A stretch of DNA of 64,000 nt, taken from positions 78,222,009-78,286,008 of the forward strand of contig CM048591.1 of NCBI GenBank assembly GCA_026413225.1, read 5' to 3'. Below are positions 1-12,700 of this stretch, piece after piece; the first letter of the stretch is position 1, and each line of letters starts with the position of its first letter. The notes below the pieces were generated by a model. That model had not been told where the DNA came from. It saw nothing but the letters and a program-made list of their open reading frames with translations, and did not search any database. The DNA is from Otis tarda. Its lineage: Eukaryota; Chordata; Aves; Otidiformes; Otididae. A program made the translations under genes and the position numbers.

Positions 1-2799
1 GGGCTTGAGAGGAAGCTGAACTTCACTGCACTGCAAAACCATCCATCACCTACACATTGTTGTGGTTCTGGGCCCAAGGACCAACGAAGACCTGAAAGGG
101 AGATGAGCTTTTTTTTTTTTTAGTCCCTCATCTGGCTCTTAATCAATAAGAGAGAAAAGCGGATTTGTAAATGGTTGATTAGATTTGCAAATAGATCATG
201 CTCGTTTTGTGGATTAAACAAATGGAAACAGGAGGGCTGTATCTGCAGCAGGCTGGATGTCAATATGTGCGCTCGAGGACAAAGTTGTTTCTTTAGGGGG
301 AAAAAAAATATAAAAATCTGCTGCTTCAGAGCTGCAATATCCTTTCTTCTCCCCTTCAGATGCCTCAGAGCCCTACACAGGAGTAGCCCTGCCCCATGAA
401 CTGCTGCTTGTAGAAGCTTTCCGGACCCTGGAACCTCCATCAATTTGGGAGATCTACCCCGAGCCTTGCAGGAGGCTGGTGATCCTCCCCTGCCTACCAC
501 CAGCACCCTGGCTACCGTTGTCCTCCCTCCTTTACGGTTCTGCTCAGAAAGCATCTGCAGAGCATTCCTCTAATGCCTTTGGTAGGTGGGCTCATGCTGG
601 GTGACCAGAACAACTGTTGGCGGAGGTCAGCCAAGCCGGGAAAACAATAACGTCTTCAGCCTCCTGAGCACCGTAACTCACATCAGGATGAAGGCTGCCG
701 CACTGTACTCGAGACGCTGCACCTCTCGCAGCTGACCTCAATCAGCAGCCACGTAGACCACCCCGGGGGAGAGGGAGTGGAAGGGGGTACAAAAGGTTTT
801 ATTAAACCCAGAAGAACAAAAGGAAGAGAGCCTTGAACCCTTCAACAAAAGGAGGAAAGTTCTCGTATGGCAGGAAGCCAGGTGAGATTTTTTTAAACGG
901 CTTTTTCCCCTCCTTTGTACTTCGGCCGCTGAAACCTGTCTCATATCTGCAGCTGCATGGGGGAGATTCTCCAACCTAACTCCCCTTACTTAAAAAAAAA
1001 AAAAAAGTATTAATCTTGCAGCTGCTTACAGAGCGCGAAAGGAGGGAGAGGGAGAGTTTTGTTGAACCAAGTAGTGCAGGATGTAGGAGGAATGAGCTTG
1101 AGCCTTCCCTTGCTTATATGCGCTCGTAATTTCATGACACCGTAAACAGTCGTGCTAATGACCGTCGTTGTAAAGGGGTCTGCCAAAGCGTGGGTGGGAA
1201 GGATTAGTAGTGGGATGCAGTATGTGTTAGTAGCAGTACTGTTGTGGCCACGGTGGTGGTGTTGTGGCTCTGAGCAGTAGCAGTAGCATTAAAACTACTG
1301 TGAAAAAAAACATTATGTTTTTTTTTTTTGGTGGGGAGGGTTTTGTGGTCTGGGTAGGCATTGCAGTGGAAGACGTTGGAGTAGGTAAGCATTTAATACA
1401 ATCTTCAGGGTTCTTCAAAATTCAGCTGCAAGTCAGGTGATTTTTGCTGTTTCTAAGGGACTTCACAGGAGGAGCTTCCCTCTAACCCTTGAACAGGTTT
1501 TCTTCCTAACTAGGCATAATCAATAACACATTTTAAAAAAAACCATGAAAGTTTTTTCAACTCTTAGTGACTCAAATTTTTTGAGGAAAGATAACTTTAT
1601 CTTAGGTGACTTTGCTGTTGATAGTAATTGCCATTACAGTGATGACTAAAACTCGTATTGTAGTAATGCCCGATGCTACATCTACACACAGAAAGAGAAG
1701 CAAAATTCAAATTTGTTTTACAAAAGGAAATTAAGGCAGATTTCTGGAATGAATCTGGAAATCCAGATTCATCTTAGCTAATTTCAGGTATGTAAGCAGC
1801 GGCACTTAATTAGAATTGCAGCTGTCCTCATCTTCCCAGCTAGTCACTGGAGATAGGCAAATCAAAGGGCAAATAAAACTATATTTTAAATCTGAATTGC
1901 CTCTCAGAGGTCCCTCTCTCTCCACGGATGAGCATGAGAATCTAAAGCAATTATGATCTTAATTAGACACCTCTGTTATATCCCTGAAGTTAGGCTGGGA
2001 CAAATCGGACCAAGGAAAGTAAATGACTGTCCAACGAACAAGAGGAAAAGCATGTGGCCAGGAGCCAGTCCCAGTCCATTGCTTGATTACAAACAACACT
2101 TTTTCATGTATATCCCTTTAAAGCCTCTTGCTGAATTACACAGGCTTCACTCACAGAGGCCTAAAGAAATATTTAGTTAAACTAACACTGAAGTAATTTT
2201 AAATTTTTTTTTTAAATGCTTTTATCTGTATTACGGAATTGAGAAACTTCAGTCTGGAGGAGCCGTGAATTTTCTAATGGTGACAGGCATCAATAAAAAG
2301 AACGGAAAGAAAATCAGTCAAACAACTATAAGAATAATTGCTCTGTAAGGTAACGATTATAAAATAAATGATCAGGAATTGTATCCATTGGGTTTTCACT
2401 TTGCTCGTTTTTAGTAGGATAGGAAAATATAAAACCTGCATTGAAAACGATGACATTGAGGTTATTAGTAACACTGAAGTGGTGAGAAAAAGCTCTCACA
2501 GAAGGTTTATATATTGCAGCATAATGTCCAATAACGCAAAAGGCAGTGATTGTTTTTTTTTCCCCTTGCCAGAGCTGCTGGGTCAGCCAAAGCAGGATGT
2601 ACTTGTAATTGTCTGATGCGTGGACCCAGCAAAAAAGATCTTTGAAACCTTGAAATTAGTGGAACACTTTTTCCAGAGTCTGATGAAAATTGCCTCTTAT
2701 CCTTACCCCTAAATGCAGCATGTTATAAAAAGACAAGATTGCAATGTTCAATGAGAGAAAGGAGTTTCTCTTTGAAAACGATAACGAAGTAGAGCTAGT

Positions 2800-2816
2800 T
2801 GACCTCAGGCTGACCA
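2800..2816 (-). promoter_or_regulatory. DR5-like nuclear receptor half-site pair
   Basis: The plus strand reads TGACCT, five spacer bases, then TGACCA. On the minus strand this is TGGTCA-N5-AGGTCA, a direct repeat with 5-bp spacing, the layout bound by RAR/RXR heterodimers. One half-site is canonical and the other departs at its first base. The motif is short enough to arise by chance in 64 kb, so occupancy is inferred, not shown. Confidence 0.25.
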
Positions 2817-2835
2817 CTCAGTTAACCACTCAGTT
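2812..2835. repeat. 12-bp tandem duplication
   Basis: Two adjacent 12-bp units differ only at their first base (GACCACTCAGTT then AACCACTCAGTT). This looks like a small replication-slippage duplication. It has no evident function, although it starts inside the second half-site of the DR5-like motif. Confidence 0.7.
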
Positions 2836-3163
2836 GGGTGGTAAGTCAATAGCAAACTGGAATGGGGATCAAAAACTTCTCAGTAGAGAAAAGTTTCCAT
2901 GTGAGACTCTTCCTCTTGCTCTGGCCTTGTTCTACCACACGGATGAGCCAGAAGGACCCAAAGCGGGATTTGGACAATGCTCCTGGCTGATGCATTGCGG
3001 ATGATGGGGGTAAAGGGGTCATTAAAGGACTGCTTCACAAGGTCTTTTGTAAGAGGGACAGCAAAGAAAGGAGGGCTCTATCAGGAAGAACAGGAGGCAA
3101 CATGTGTCCTAATGAGGCAGGAAATGCCCCAGTCAGCCTCACTAAACTGCAGTGCCACAGTTT

Positions 3164-3246
3164 AATCATAGAACCTTTAAGGTTGGAAAAGACCTCCAAG
3201 ATGATCAAGCCCAACCGTCAACCTAACACCACCATGTCCACTAATA
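3164..3246 (-). mobile_element. CR1 retrotransposon 3' end, minus strand, truncated
   Basis: Read on the minus strand, this ends in the CR1 3' signature. On the plus strand it starts with AATCATAGAA, then GGTTGGAAAAGACCTCCAAG, then the characteristic run ending in CCACCATGTCCACTAATA. It is only about 80 bp long, so it is strongly 5'-truncated, as is usual for CR1. It matches the same subfamily as the plus-strand copy at 25215-25508, which has the same bases in reverse complement, including the paired 'association of CCACCATGTCC' segment. A single copy of the terminal octamer remains, suggesting an old insertion. It lies back to back with the plus-strand CR1 that begins near 3370, so the truncated 5' ends face each other about 120 bp apart. 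Confidence 0.88.
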
Positions 3247-3369
3247 CACAAGGCTGTCTGAATTTTGGAAAAAGCTTTACAGCAGCTCAAAGCGGGGGGA
3301 GAAATGTGTACTCTGAATCTGTGAAGGGCTGCAGAATTTCCCAAACCAGAGACAATCACCTACCGAAAA

Positions 3370-4590
3370 AGCAACACCATACCATGCAGGTCTTATCCAG
3401 GATAATGTCTTCATGTAGATGCTACATTGGACCAACCAGGGGTGTTGCTGCCTAGGTCTGCTGCTCACAGGCAAGGAAGAGCTGGTTGAGGATGTGCCAA
3501 TCAATGGCAACTTTAGTTGTAATGACCATGACTTAGCAGGGTTCATGATCCTGAAGGGATTGATGGGGGCAAAAAGGAGTGTACAGACCTCAGCAGACTT
3601 TAGCTTGCTGAGGGAACTGGTGGGTGGGATCATGTGACAGGCAACCCTGAAGGGTGAAGTCGCTCAGGAGGGCTGGCAGGTATACCTCCTCCAAACAGAA
3701 AAGCACTGTATCCCAATAGCCAGGAAAATGAGTAGATTTACTGGGACACTGACTTGGCTAAACAGGAGACTCACAGCTGAGCTCCAGTGTGAAAAGGACA
3801 TATGCAGGAGGTAAAAGGAGTGGAAAGCCAAGTAATGTCAAAGGCAAGAAGAAAAGCCCCTGCAGATGTCTTAGCAGGAAACTCAGGCTGCTGAACGGGG
3901 TGAATAATTCAGTGATAGTTAACAGGTATAAGGTTGAAGTACTCAGTGTCTTTTTTTTTTCTTGATGTTTACCTCCCAGGCTTTTGAGCCTAGACACAGG
4001 GTTCAAGAAGAGAGGAACAGGCATTCGTGGAAGTGCTCAGATCTCTGAGTCAGGAGTCTCCTGAGAATCTCAGCCCACACAGATGTATGGGAACAGATGG
4101 TGTATGTTCAAGGGCATAGAGAGAGCAGATTGCATCATGAGGACAGTCTCTGATGTCTTGGAAGGGTAATGGAGATGGAGGGAGGGCTTTGAAAGGGGTC
4201 AGGAAGGCAAAGTTGCACTTATCTTCAGAAAGGGAAAGAAGTTTGATCCAAGAAAGTACAGGCTAGTGAGTCTATTAGGCTGCAAAGAGGATAAAGTCAG
4301 TCTTCTATCTGAGGCACATAGTTGGAGAATGAGGGACAACAGTCATAAACTGAAACTATAAAAACAGAAGAATTTCACTACAGGTATAACTAAGGCTTGA
4401 GCTCTGGACTTGGTTTCCCAGAGAGGCTGTGGAACCTTCACTGCTGGAGGTTTTCAGCACCTGATTGAAGCTTGAAAAACACCTGGCTGAACACCTGGAA
4501 GCCCTAGGAGACTTGGTCTCTGGAGGATGGAACAGATGATGGAACCAAAGTTCCTCCTAACCTGCATGTTTCTGCCTTTTTGTGATGATG
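3370..4590 (+). mobile_element. CR1 retrotransposon, endonuclease domain to 3' end, internally deleted, inactive
   Basis: This is a long degenerate CR1. About 3420-3640 encodes the C-terminal part of the ORF2 apurinic-type endonuclease. It includes the Asp-His of the terminal catalytic motif at 3524-3529, with the preceding residue Asn where Ser is usual. The frame then stops at a TGA (3635-3637) in place of a family Trp codon. About 3640-4080 matches the linker between endonuclease and reverse transcriptase, with the typical 'GAGCTCC...AGGAGGT' stretch at 3779-3812. About 4180-4285 matches the entry to the reverse transcriptase. The sequence then jumps at about 4290 to the 3' untranslated region ('CCCAGAGAGGCTGTGG' at 4419-4434) and ends in a decayed octamer near 4580. 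Most of the reverse transcriptase is missing. The frame is broken many times, so no protein can be made. The 5' boundary is approximate. Confidence 0.85.
3419..3637 (+). pseudogene. Degenerate CR1 ORF2 endonuclease fragment
   Basis: This 72-codon open stretch inside the CR1 copy preserves the C-terminal endonuclease segment of CR1 ORF2. In order it shows TNQG, a leucine-rich LLLTGKEELV segment, the NDH version of the SDH catalytic motif, and a DFSLLREL segment. In an intact element this domain nicks target DNA to prime reverse transcription in the nucleus. The apparent start codon is internal to the family protein, so it is not a real initiation site. The stop at 3635-3637 replaces the Trp usually found there. 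The upstream catalytic residues are absent, so the fragment is inactive. Confidence 0.75.
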
Positions 4591-7500
4591 CAAAAACATA
4601 TGCGTCTAATTACTATTACACAAGGGAAATGCTGAGCTCATGGAAATAAGTAATAATTTGAAATTATCTGGTACGGTAAGGATGATAGTTGACTGAAGGA
4701 CTATAGAAAAACCTTGTAAGATTGTGTCATTGAGCAATAAAATGGTGTACGAATCTGAAAGCAGAAAAAAAGATTAAATTTATACACAAGGGAAAAAAAT
4801 CCCAGTTTTACTTACGAGCTGATGGGTTCTGACCTCAACATTACCACAGAGGAGCAGCATCTTTGGGTTGCATTGCTGAGATATTTCCATGAAAATGTGA
4901 GCTTCGAGTTTAGAGGAGAAAAAAAACCCCAGATGCTCACTCACCTCTTGAATACTGTTTGAAGTTCTGATTTCTTTCTCTCCAAAATATGTAGTAGAAT
5001 TGCAAAAGGTGCTTATAAGGGCCAAATGGATGATCAACAGTGCAGGATAACTTCCACATGAGGTATGACTAAGAAGCCTGGAAAAGAGAGGATGTGGGGT
5101 GGAAGAGATTTAGTAGAGTTCTCCAGGCCATGAGTGGCATGGGGAGGGTGAACACAGACTGACTACTCACCATCTCTTCTAATGAGGAAATGGAGGCATT
5201 AAAGAAGCAAAAGTCAGAGCAAACAAAAGAAGTTACGGGCAGAAAAAGACACCTCTTCTTGCCAGAGAGCAAGGAGAAGCTGTAAGTTTAGGTGAGCTCA
5301 AGTGAGACGGAGCAATTTAATAGAAGAGGAATCTATTGGGGATTATGTAGAATTTACATAGCATTTGCATAAAAATCCCTTCAGGAAGGGCTGAAAGTAA
5401 GTGAAGGCTGGGAGAGCACTAAGGGAACTAATAGATATACTTGTCCTCTTCTTTCTCTTCCCTGGACAACCCTTATGGCCATTCCTAAATGGGCCATGGC
5501 CATTGATCAGACTCAATACGGTCATGAAACTTCTGCCGTTATCACAGTGGCATCTTTGTCTTGTGGTGATGTTGATAATGAGCGAGAAGTCCTTCTTTAG
5601 GAGGATATGGCTACTCACATAAACATTTATTTAATGACCAACAGTTTAGGGTTTTGAGGGCACATGGCAAAATTTAGTGAGAAGTCACTTCTGTTTGTCT
5701 CTTCAAACAATTTGCCAGAATGGATTATCATAAAACAGCACTCATGGACTCTACCCAGGCAACAACATAATCAGTTGAAACAAGTTACAAGTAGAACAGA
5801 TTCTCTGAATTATATATTCCTCTATTTTCAGGTCAGGTGTTTGTGAATACATTATCATTTGGAAAATATATTTTTCTGACGATAATTGAAAAATGTAAGG
5901 AAAGACTAATCATGAAGTGATGACATTTTTCTCATTTTTGACACACTTTCTATGTAAAAGTTCACATGTCATATTAATTTGCATTATAACTAAGCTATGC
6001 ATACAAAAAAAAATAAATACCTTTGCCAGTTAAGTTAGCGTGGGTTTTGGCTTTCTGTTTCCCTAAAAGTAAGCTTCCTGGGCAAATCTGTGCTTGCCCT
6101 TCTGCACCGTATTTTTTGAAAGAGAACAAATGCAGCAGATTGCGGATGATTCCTATCCGACTTGTTGCAGTCTCCAGTTCTTTAATCTTGTGTCACCGCT
6201 GAAGGTTAGGTTGACCCATGTGATTCTCAGTAAAACAAGTGGTGGGGGAAAAAAAGCTAAGGAGATTCTTGTGATAAACCGTGTTTAATTCTGTTTCGGA
6301 GAAAACAATCATCTCTCTCAGTAGGATGATGTCTGAAAGCTGCAAAAGCTCACACAAATATACAGTGCTGTATCATTCTTGGTTTAATAAAAACAATTTA
6401 TATGCAGGGTAGTGAACATGAGGAAAGTTATGGAAAACATTTCTCACCCAAGGACAGAGTACCAGATGTGCTAAGACTTACGGGAGCAATCAAAGGTGAC
6501 CAAGGCTCTGTTGTGGGCCTTATTAAGTTGGACTGTGATCCAGCACCTTCAACTTATTAAGCTGTCAGGAGTTTCAGTGATTAAAACCAAAGAAAGGTCA
6601 GTTGCAGACCTTCAGCGTTTCCCTGGACTGGTATTTTCTTTTAGGCCTCAGACCCTAATGAAGACACTTCACTCAATACGTGGATTTTTTTAAATTGGTC
6701 TTTTGAGCTGGATTTGTCCATAGCTTGAGAAAATCTTCAATAGATTTTGCTTCCTCAGAACTCTGCATACAGTTATCAAAAATCCCAACCAATAGCAAGA
6801 GATGAGGCCTTATAGGATGGCTTTGCATATCATCACCGCGGAGATCAAAGGAACAGGTTAATGGGGATCTGGAGAAGTTTAATTATGTCCTAGGTAAGGA
6901 ACGAGGGTTAGTGGCTGTAGGTGGGGCTGTTATAAATAAGCTTTCAAAGCTCTGATAGCGGAAGTCTAATGTTTGTAAAAGGTGTAATAAAACTAGTATT
7001 TCTTACGGATTTAAGGTTGCCAAAATCAACCCGCTAGTCCTAAAAAGCCACACTGCAGGACTAGGCATAATGTGCTCCAGGTACAAGCGATGTCAATGCT
7101 ATTTTCTGAGCCCTTCTCGGGTGGGTTAAAGGTTGTTGTTTCATCTACAGGGACACATATTATTGCTTACAAATCCTTAATTATAATACTGCCATGAAGT
7201 GTTTTTTAACTCAGCCTCTTCATCTCTCGATATCTGGTGGAGTTAAAAAGTTAGCAAGCGTGCAGAAGTCTCTTAATCATCCATTTTTTTTAAAAAATTT
7301 TCTTTGATGATACCTATATCTGTTGTAATGGCATATTTAGTGTAGACTAGTACTTCTGCAAGGCATAAACCCCTTGTCCTCACAAGCTTTTAATGCAGCT
7401 GTAATGATAAATTCTGGAAGCCTGGCACACAATGCCTTGTGTTTATTTCAAAATATTACTATATTAAGATCAGGCTGGCTGTTTTTGTGTTACATAAGAT

Positions 7501-8677
7501 ATGGAGGGAAGCTTTTGTACCCTTTACAATCTAACAAATAAAAAATACCAACCTGTTACAAAGCAGAACATGATCATTCTGCTCCTTTGAGTTTCATACC
7601 CTTTTCGTACCCTCTTTCATTTTCTTTTAAAAATTGTTGAGTATTAAGTGTTCTGAGATCATTGGGACACCTTTGCAGTCGTTTTAATACAGCTTTTTAT
7701 ATGGATATAACAATATTCATTATCGTATGGTGGATCAATATGAAACTAAACAGAAATTTACATGCTAGGTTTTAACACTCAGGATGAGAAACTGTGAAGC
7801 ACTTAATCCTATTAATTAAAGTAAAATATGCGTTTCCATCATCTCTAGATGATTCTGTTCTCATGTTATAATTCTGCTTTCTACTCAGTGAATTACAGGA
7901 CCCCCACAGGAACCCACAGAATTGTGTGGAAATCCTGCTTGAGTCGGGCTGGAGGGGGAAGAGGGGAGCTGGGAACAGAAGTTGTGCTTGTTGTGGAGTG
8001 TCACACCACGTGGATGCTTCCTACAAATAGTTTTTTTTTCTGTCATCAAGGTGATGACAGAAGGAGTAGAGGTGTTATTCGTTCTACCTATCTCCCTTTT
8101 AGCTCAGGAAATATCCCTCCGAGGAACCAAGATGGATTTGCTGTGGCTGCGGCTACATTTGGGGCTGAGATGGAAAAGCCCGGTTGTGTTTTGTTCTCTT
8201 TTATTCATCTGTTTACCAACTCTAGGTGTTTTAAAGCTGAGGTTTGGTTTTAATTTATAATAAATGTATCTATGAAAACGCATGTATCTTGCAGTATACA
8301 CTGAGAAGTAGAAGACTAAAAGCCTTTGCCTCCACAAATTTGGTGAGGACAATGTACCATTATCTTCTACCTGTCCAGCAGTTTACATCCATCATTTGGG
8401 ACCAAATATTCAGTAAAATCTCAGGCGATTGCTGGAACTACAGGATACCCAGTCAAATTTGTCTGATTACCCCAAGGTTCACACCAAGGGAAGTGAAAGG
8501 ACGTGGCTGCTGAAAAGTGGATAGCTTTTCATGTCTGGCAAGACCTCGGTTCATGCCACCGAACCCCTTCAGAGCTGCTCAGTCTGATAAACGCAGTGCA
8601 ATATAAAAGAATGGACAAATAAATGCCTACAGTACCTGCCTAATAGGCCAGAATAGATTATTTAGATCTATTCCACT

Positions 8678-8692
8678 ATTTATCAGATAAAT
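8678..8692. promoter_or_regulatory. Perfect inverted repeat containing paired GATA sites
   Basis: The arms ATTTATC and GATAAAT form an exact inverted repeat around a single central A. Each arm carries a GATAA core, giving two GATA-factor sites in opposite orientation. The same neighbourhood has two further copies of an AAATAATTTT string (8689-8699 and near 8723-8735). AT-rich palindromes are common by chance, so this is only a weak regulatory candidate. Confidence 0.25.
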
Positions 8693-8858
8693 AATTTTTC
8701 AAAGCCACAATAGGCTGTTTAATAAATAATTTTTTTTTATTTTCTAAAGAAGACTCTGAGTCCCTTATTTTAGGATTTATTTTCAGGCAGATAAACAGTA
8801 ATCAAAATCTTTCTCTTTTTAAAGTTGAGAGTTTCTGGTGCAAACTAATATAATCTGC

Positions 8859-8879
8859 TTTTTTTTTTTTTTTTTTTTT
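8859..8879. repeat. Poly-T tract, 21 bp
   Basis: An uninterrupted run of T. No CR1 or processed-transcript sequence is recognisable on either side, so I treat it as a simple repeat, not as the tail of a retroposed copy. Confidence 0.9.
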
Positions 8880-9699
8880 CAAAAAATCCACTAGTATAGT
8901 GGAAGATCTTGAGCTTCTGAAACAAACAGATGGACTAAAGAAAGTCCACATAAAGTTTAAAATTCCATTTCAGTATTAAGTCATAGCCTACTGACTTTAC
9001 AATGTGATGGGAAAACTATCATTAATAGTTCTTACTTGCCAGAAAATCTCCCCAAGATCCTTTTGTGGTAAGTAAATGAAGTTGAACTGAGATATCATGG
9101 CAATGGCTTGAAGAATGACTGGAGACAGACATTACTGAGATATGTAGCAAACAAAAAGGGTGAAGATGCCTTCCAGAATGACTAAAGCATCTTCTTACGT
9201 AACTGTGCAGGACCTGGAGACAGGGTCAGCAGGGAAAGGTCTAAAGATCTCTGTGTGCGTGCGTCTAGGTTCTTGCTCTGGTTGATGTCAAGCTCTTTTT
9301 TTCAGAGGCTGTCACTTCATTGGTGATTCACAGTAGCATTGCAAACATGGTGACACATATAGAAAATGTCCTTTTTTTTTTTTCTCAACAGCTTACAAAA
9401 GACAATGTGCGTTAGGTTTTGCATAGGGAAGGAGGTTGTCTGCAGTGTATAACTGATGACGAAGTTCAAAGGAAGGTGGCAGCTTGCATCTGAAATGCTT
9501 TTCTGTCTTGTTATAAGGGAAAGCCAATACATCCAGCACACATACAGTGAAATTATTTGTGGACGATGTTTGTGTCATTTCCAAGAAAGCTACTGTCTTT
9601 TCAGTCCTATCTAATAACCAGCTCCATCCTGGAATTATGTGGATTAAAATATAAATGGAATTCTACTCGTTTTTTTTTCTGCACTATGCCATGGTGTTG

Positions 9700-9719
9700 T
9701 TTTTTTTTTTGGGGGGGGG
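9700..9719. repeat. Abutting T11 and G9 homopolymers
   Basis: Eleven T are followed directly by nine G. The purine/pyrimidine switch and the long G run make this prone to polymerase slippage and sequencing error. The exact length should be treated with caution. Confidence 0.85.
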
Positions 9720-9758
9720 TTGTGAATACAGCAAAAAAAACCATGTGTTTGACATCAA

Positions 9759-9772
9759 TTTTTTTTTTTTTT
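9759..9772. repeat. Poly-T tract, 14 bp
   Basis: A simple homopolymer with no associated element. Confidence 0.85.
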
Positions 9773-12700
9773 AACCTAACACTTTCCTTGAGACCTAAAC
9801 ATTTTAAGTGTTACAGGAAATATTAAAATGGAGATTCTTTTAGCTTTGAGACAAGATCAAGCAGCCTTATATCAAATAGTAGCTTGTAATACAGGCTTAC
9901 GAGGGGGTTAGAGTAGATATCACTCATGCTTTAATTAACTCGTCTTCCAGCTGCGAGTACATACAGGATATTTCTTCCACAGGTAGAACTTCCCATTGAA
10001 GTCCTTGCCCACCCAATTCTGTTAAGGGAGCTACTTTTGTTTCTCTGTTAAAGCCCGTGTTTAAATGTGGTTTTCAGCAACCACGTGAAAGACCTGTGGC
10101 ACAAGCTATGGATTGCTGTTACCATTGAGCTGGGATGGGGTTCTGGGTGTTTATTGTATTTAATGTTGCAGCAGATGCCTTAATAAATTGGAATTGTCTT
10201 CTGACGCTCTACATAACCAAAGAAAGAGGTAATAATTTGGGGCAGCAGAGAGAAAGATTCCTCTAATCAACTGAAAACTGTTACCTTCCTTTAAAGACAA
10301 TATTTTTAAAGATAAAACACTGTAAATCATCTGCTGCTGGCAGTTGCATTTCCGATGTCCTATACTGCCTGCAGAGCAAATTTGCTTTAGCACTAGGAAG
10401 TGATTTCTGACTGGTTTATAAACATGCTTAACTTATTGGTGAAGACATCTGATTTCTCTCAACGTCTTGATTAATTGTTCTATCCAAAACCTTTGTTAAG
10501 AAACACATCGTATCATATCAGTTTTCAGAAATCCCCAGTGAACTGCAGGGATGCAGCTTTTTCTAATACGTCATTAGGCCTTCATAATTAATGATATGTT
10601 ATTTCTGTCTTTGAGAAAACCTTTTAGGTCTTCTTCAAATAATTTTTAAGAAAAAATATTTGGCCATTACAACTTGCAGCTGTAGGAATGTAATTGCACA
10701 TATGGAAAAATAACATTCAAATTTAATTCCCTGAAGTATGTGACTTTTTTATTTCCGTTGTTGGATGCTGCTTTTGAAATAGACCAAATTGTCTGTTCCT
10801 TTTAAAGACTGATGGATATTCACACCTTGTAGAGCAAGACAGAGCTCTCACATATGCCTGTTGTTGCGCAAAGTTCCTTTTGCCGTACCAGGTCTGTGGT
10901 ACGGAAGCGTAGGAGGAAGATTCTGCCTCTGTTTTGCAAAAGAGTGAGAATTCTGAGAACATCTCCTCCTCCCAAAGCCATCATATTTACTACATCCACT
11001 TCTGGCAGGTTGCTCTAAGAGGAACCTAAGAGAAATTTGGATTTTCTATTTGCAAGCGTGCTTGCCCACAGTGCTGAGGAAGAGTTCGGGCAGAACAACT
11101 AGAAGGTCAATAATGGAAAAAATCCCAGATGTAATCACTTTTGCATTGAAGCTGGTCACATAACTCCTACTGACCTTTAACAGGAATAGAAATTTTTTTT
11201 TGTTGTCTACAAACCCCTCTGAAATATATGCACACAGACCAAAGCCCTTCTTCTGGCCCAGGGCCTCCGGTAGTTCACATGGAAAGACTGCAGAGATGCT
11301 GTGCATCATGAACGGAGCTGGCTGGCTGGCATCCAGCCGAACATGCAAGTCACTCACCGGAACGTTCTGCTTAGCTTAGTCTAAAGGAAGAGGTAACACA
11401 ATTCATTTCCAGTTTGGCACTTCAAAAGTGCATTTGCTGGCGTTGGGTTCAGGTAGAGGCTGCTTGTGTTAGCGCTGAGCTTTATAGTTAATTTTGAGAG
11501 TGAGAAAAGTGCAGCATTTCCTCTATATTTGCAGTTTGCAGCAAGGCATCTCCCACAAGCCCAGTTAGATATTGCATTTATCACCATAGCAAATAGCCTG
11601 TATTACAAAAATATTAAAAAAAAAAAAAGATGCAATTTCCCTTGGACGGAGGGTTGGTCTGCTGTTTATTTATGCTCCACTCTGCTTAGTATGCAGCATT
11701 GGGCACAGTGCCACGCTGACTTTTAACCCTGATGGAGAAAACACACAAGTTGACTGTGGGCCTCGAGGGACCGCAGAGCTCTAATGGCAATTTGAGTGTA
11801 AAATCTGGTCTCTGGAAGAAAGGTCACCACATCTGCATAACCCCCTCGAGCCAGGCTTAGAGCCCTGTCTGCCGTCAACTAAAGAGGCATTTTCCTGTGT
11901 CTCGAGGCTGCTTTAGTTTGAGGTACAGGGAGCACATGACAGAATCAGGGGAACTGAGTGATGTCTGTGCATGTTTGACTGCACTCTGCATCCTAAGAGA
12001 AGACTTTGGAGAAGCCGAAATCAATACTACAACCATGTCCCGTGCAGCCACTGCATTCTTTTTTTCTGTTGCAGTAATGAATTGAAGGCTCAAAACAGCA
12101 GGCATAATAAGCGCCGCTCAGCTCTTGGTGTTCAATCACCTTTAACTGGTTGTATCTACCCAAACCCCACTGTCAACTGTAGTTACACAGAACCCTGCCA
12201 CAGAACATTGGTGGCCCTCTGCTCAAAAATGCAAAAGCAGGATGCCTTTCAGATCCGTAAGATCTATGATGTCCTTCCTCTCCAAGCCAAACCATTTCCT
12301 CTTTCTGTTGAAGGCATAGCATAAAGCATTCAGAAAGAGTAAAACACAAAATTCTCCAGCTGGAGGGTCTTTTATCCTAATATCACACCTCGTGTCTGAC
12401 CACCTTCTTGTTTTCATACTATGTTCACGCATTTTGGATCTCCTGCATCATGATTCTCTGCTCAGAAGGGGAAAAAGCAGAAGAACCTCTGTTTGATGAT
12501 GGGTGCGGAAGACGTAAATTGTCAACTTTACTCTGACATTTTAATTTTAAGTTCTAATCACCAGACTTTTAAGCTCTGGGCAGCTTGCACGATGAAGCAG
12601 GGGACATCACAAAAATGTGTGTTGAAGGGGATGAGCTATCAGTTCCGCAGGGCAGCTTTCTCACTGGCACTGGTGCTTTGGATGCTACAGAAAATGCCCT

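Larger units (their letters stand above)
1..3163. other. Noncoding unique sequence, left flank
   Basis: I see no supportable gene here. Open frames are short (at most 144 codons), overlap on both strands and match no family I recognise. The first 1.2 kb is less AT-rich than the rest and contains a CpG-dense patch at about 620-770. Homopolymer T and A runs occur near 111-121, 990-1005 and 1319-1329. A 12-bp tandem duplication lies at 2812-2835, next to a DR5-like arrangement of nuclear receptor half-sites at 2800-2816. The rest shows no repeat family that I can name. Confidence 0.7.
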
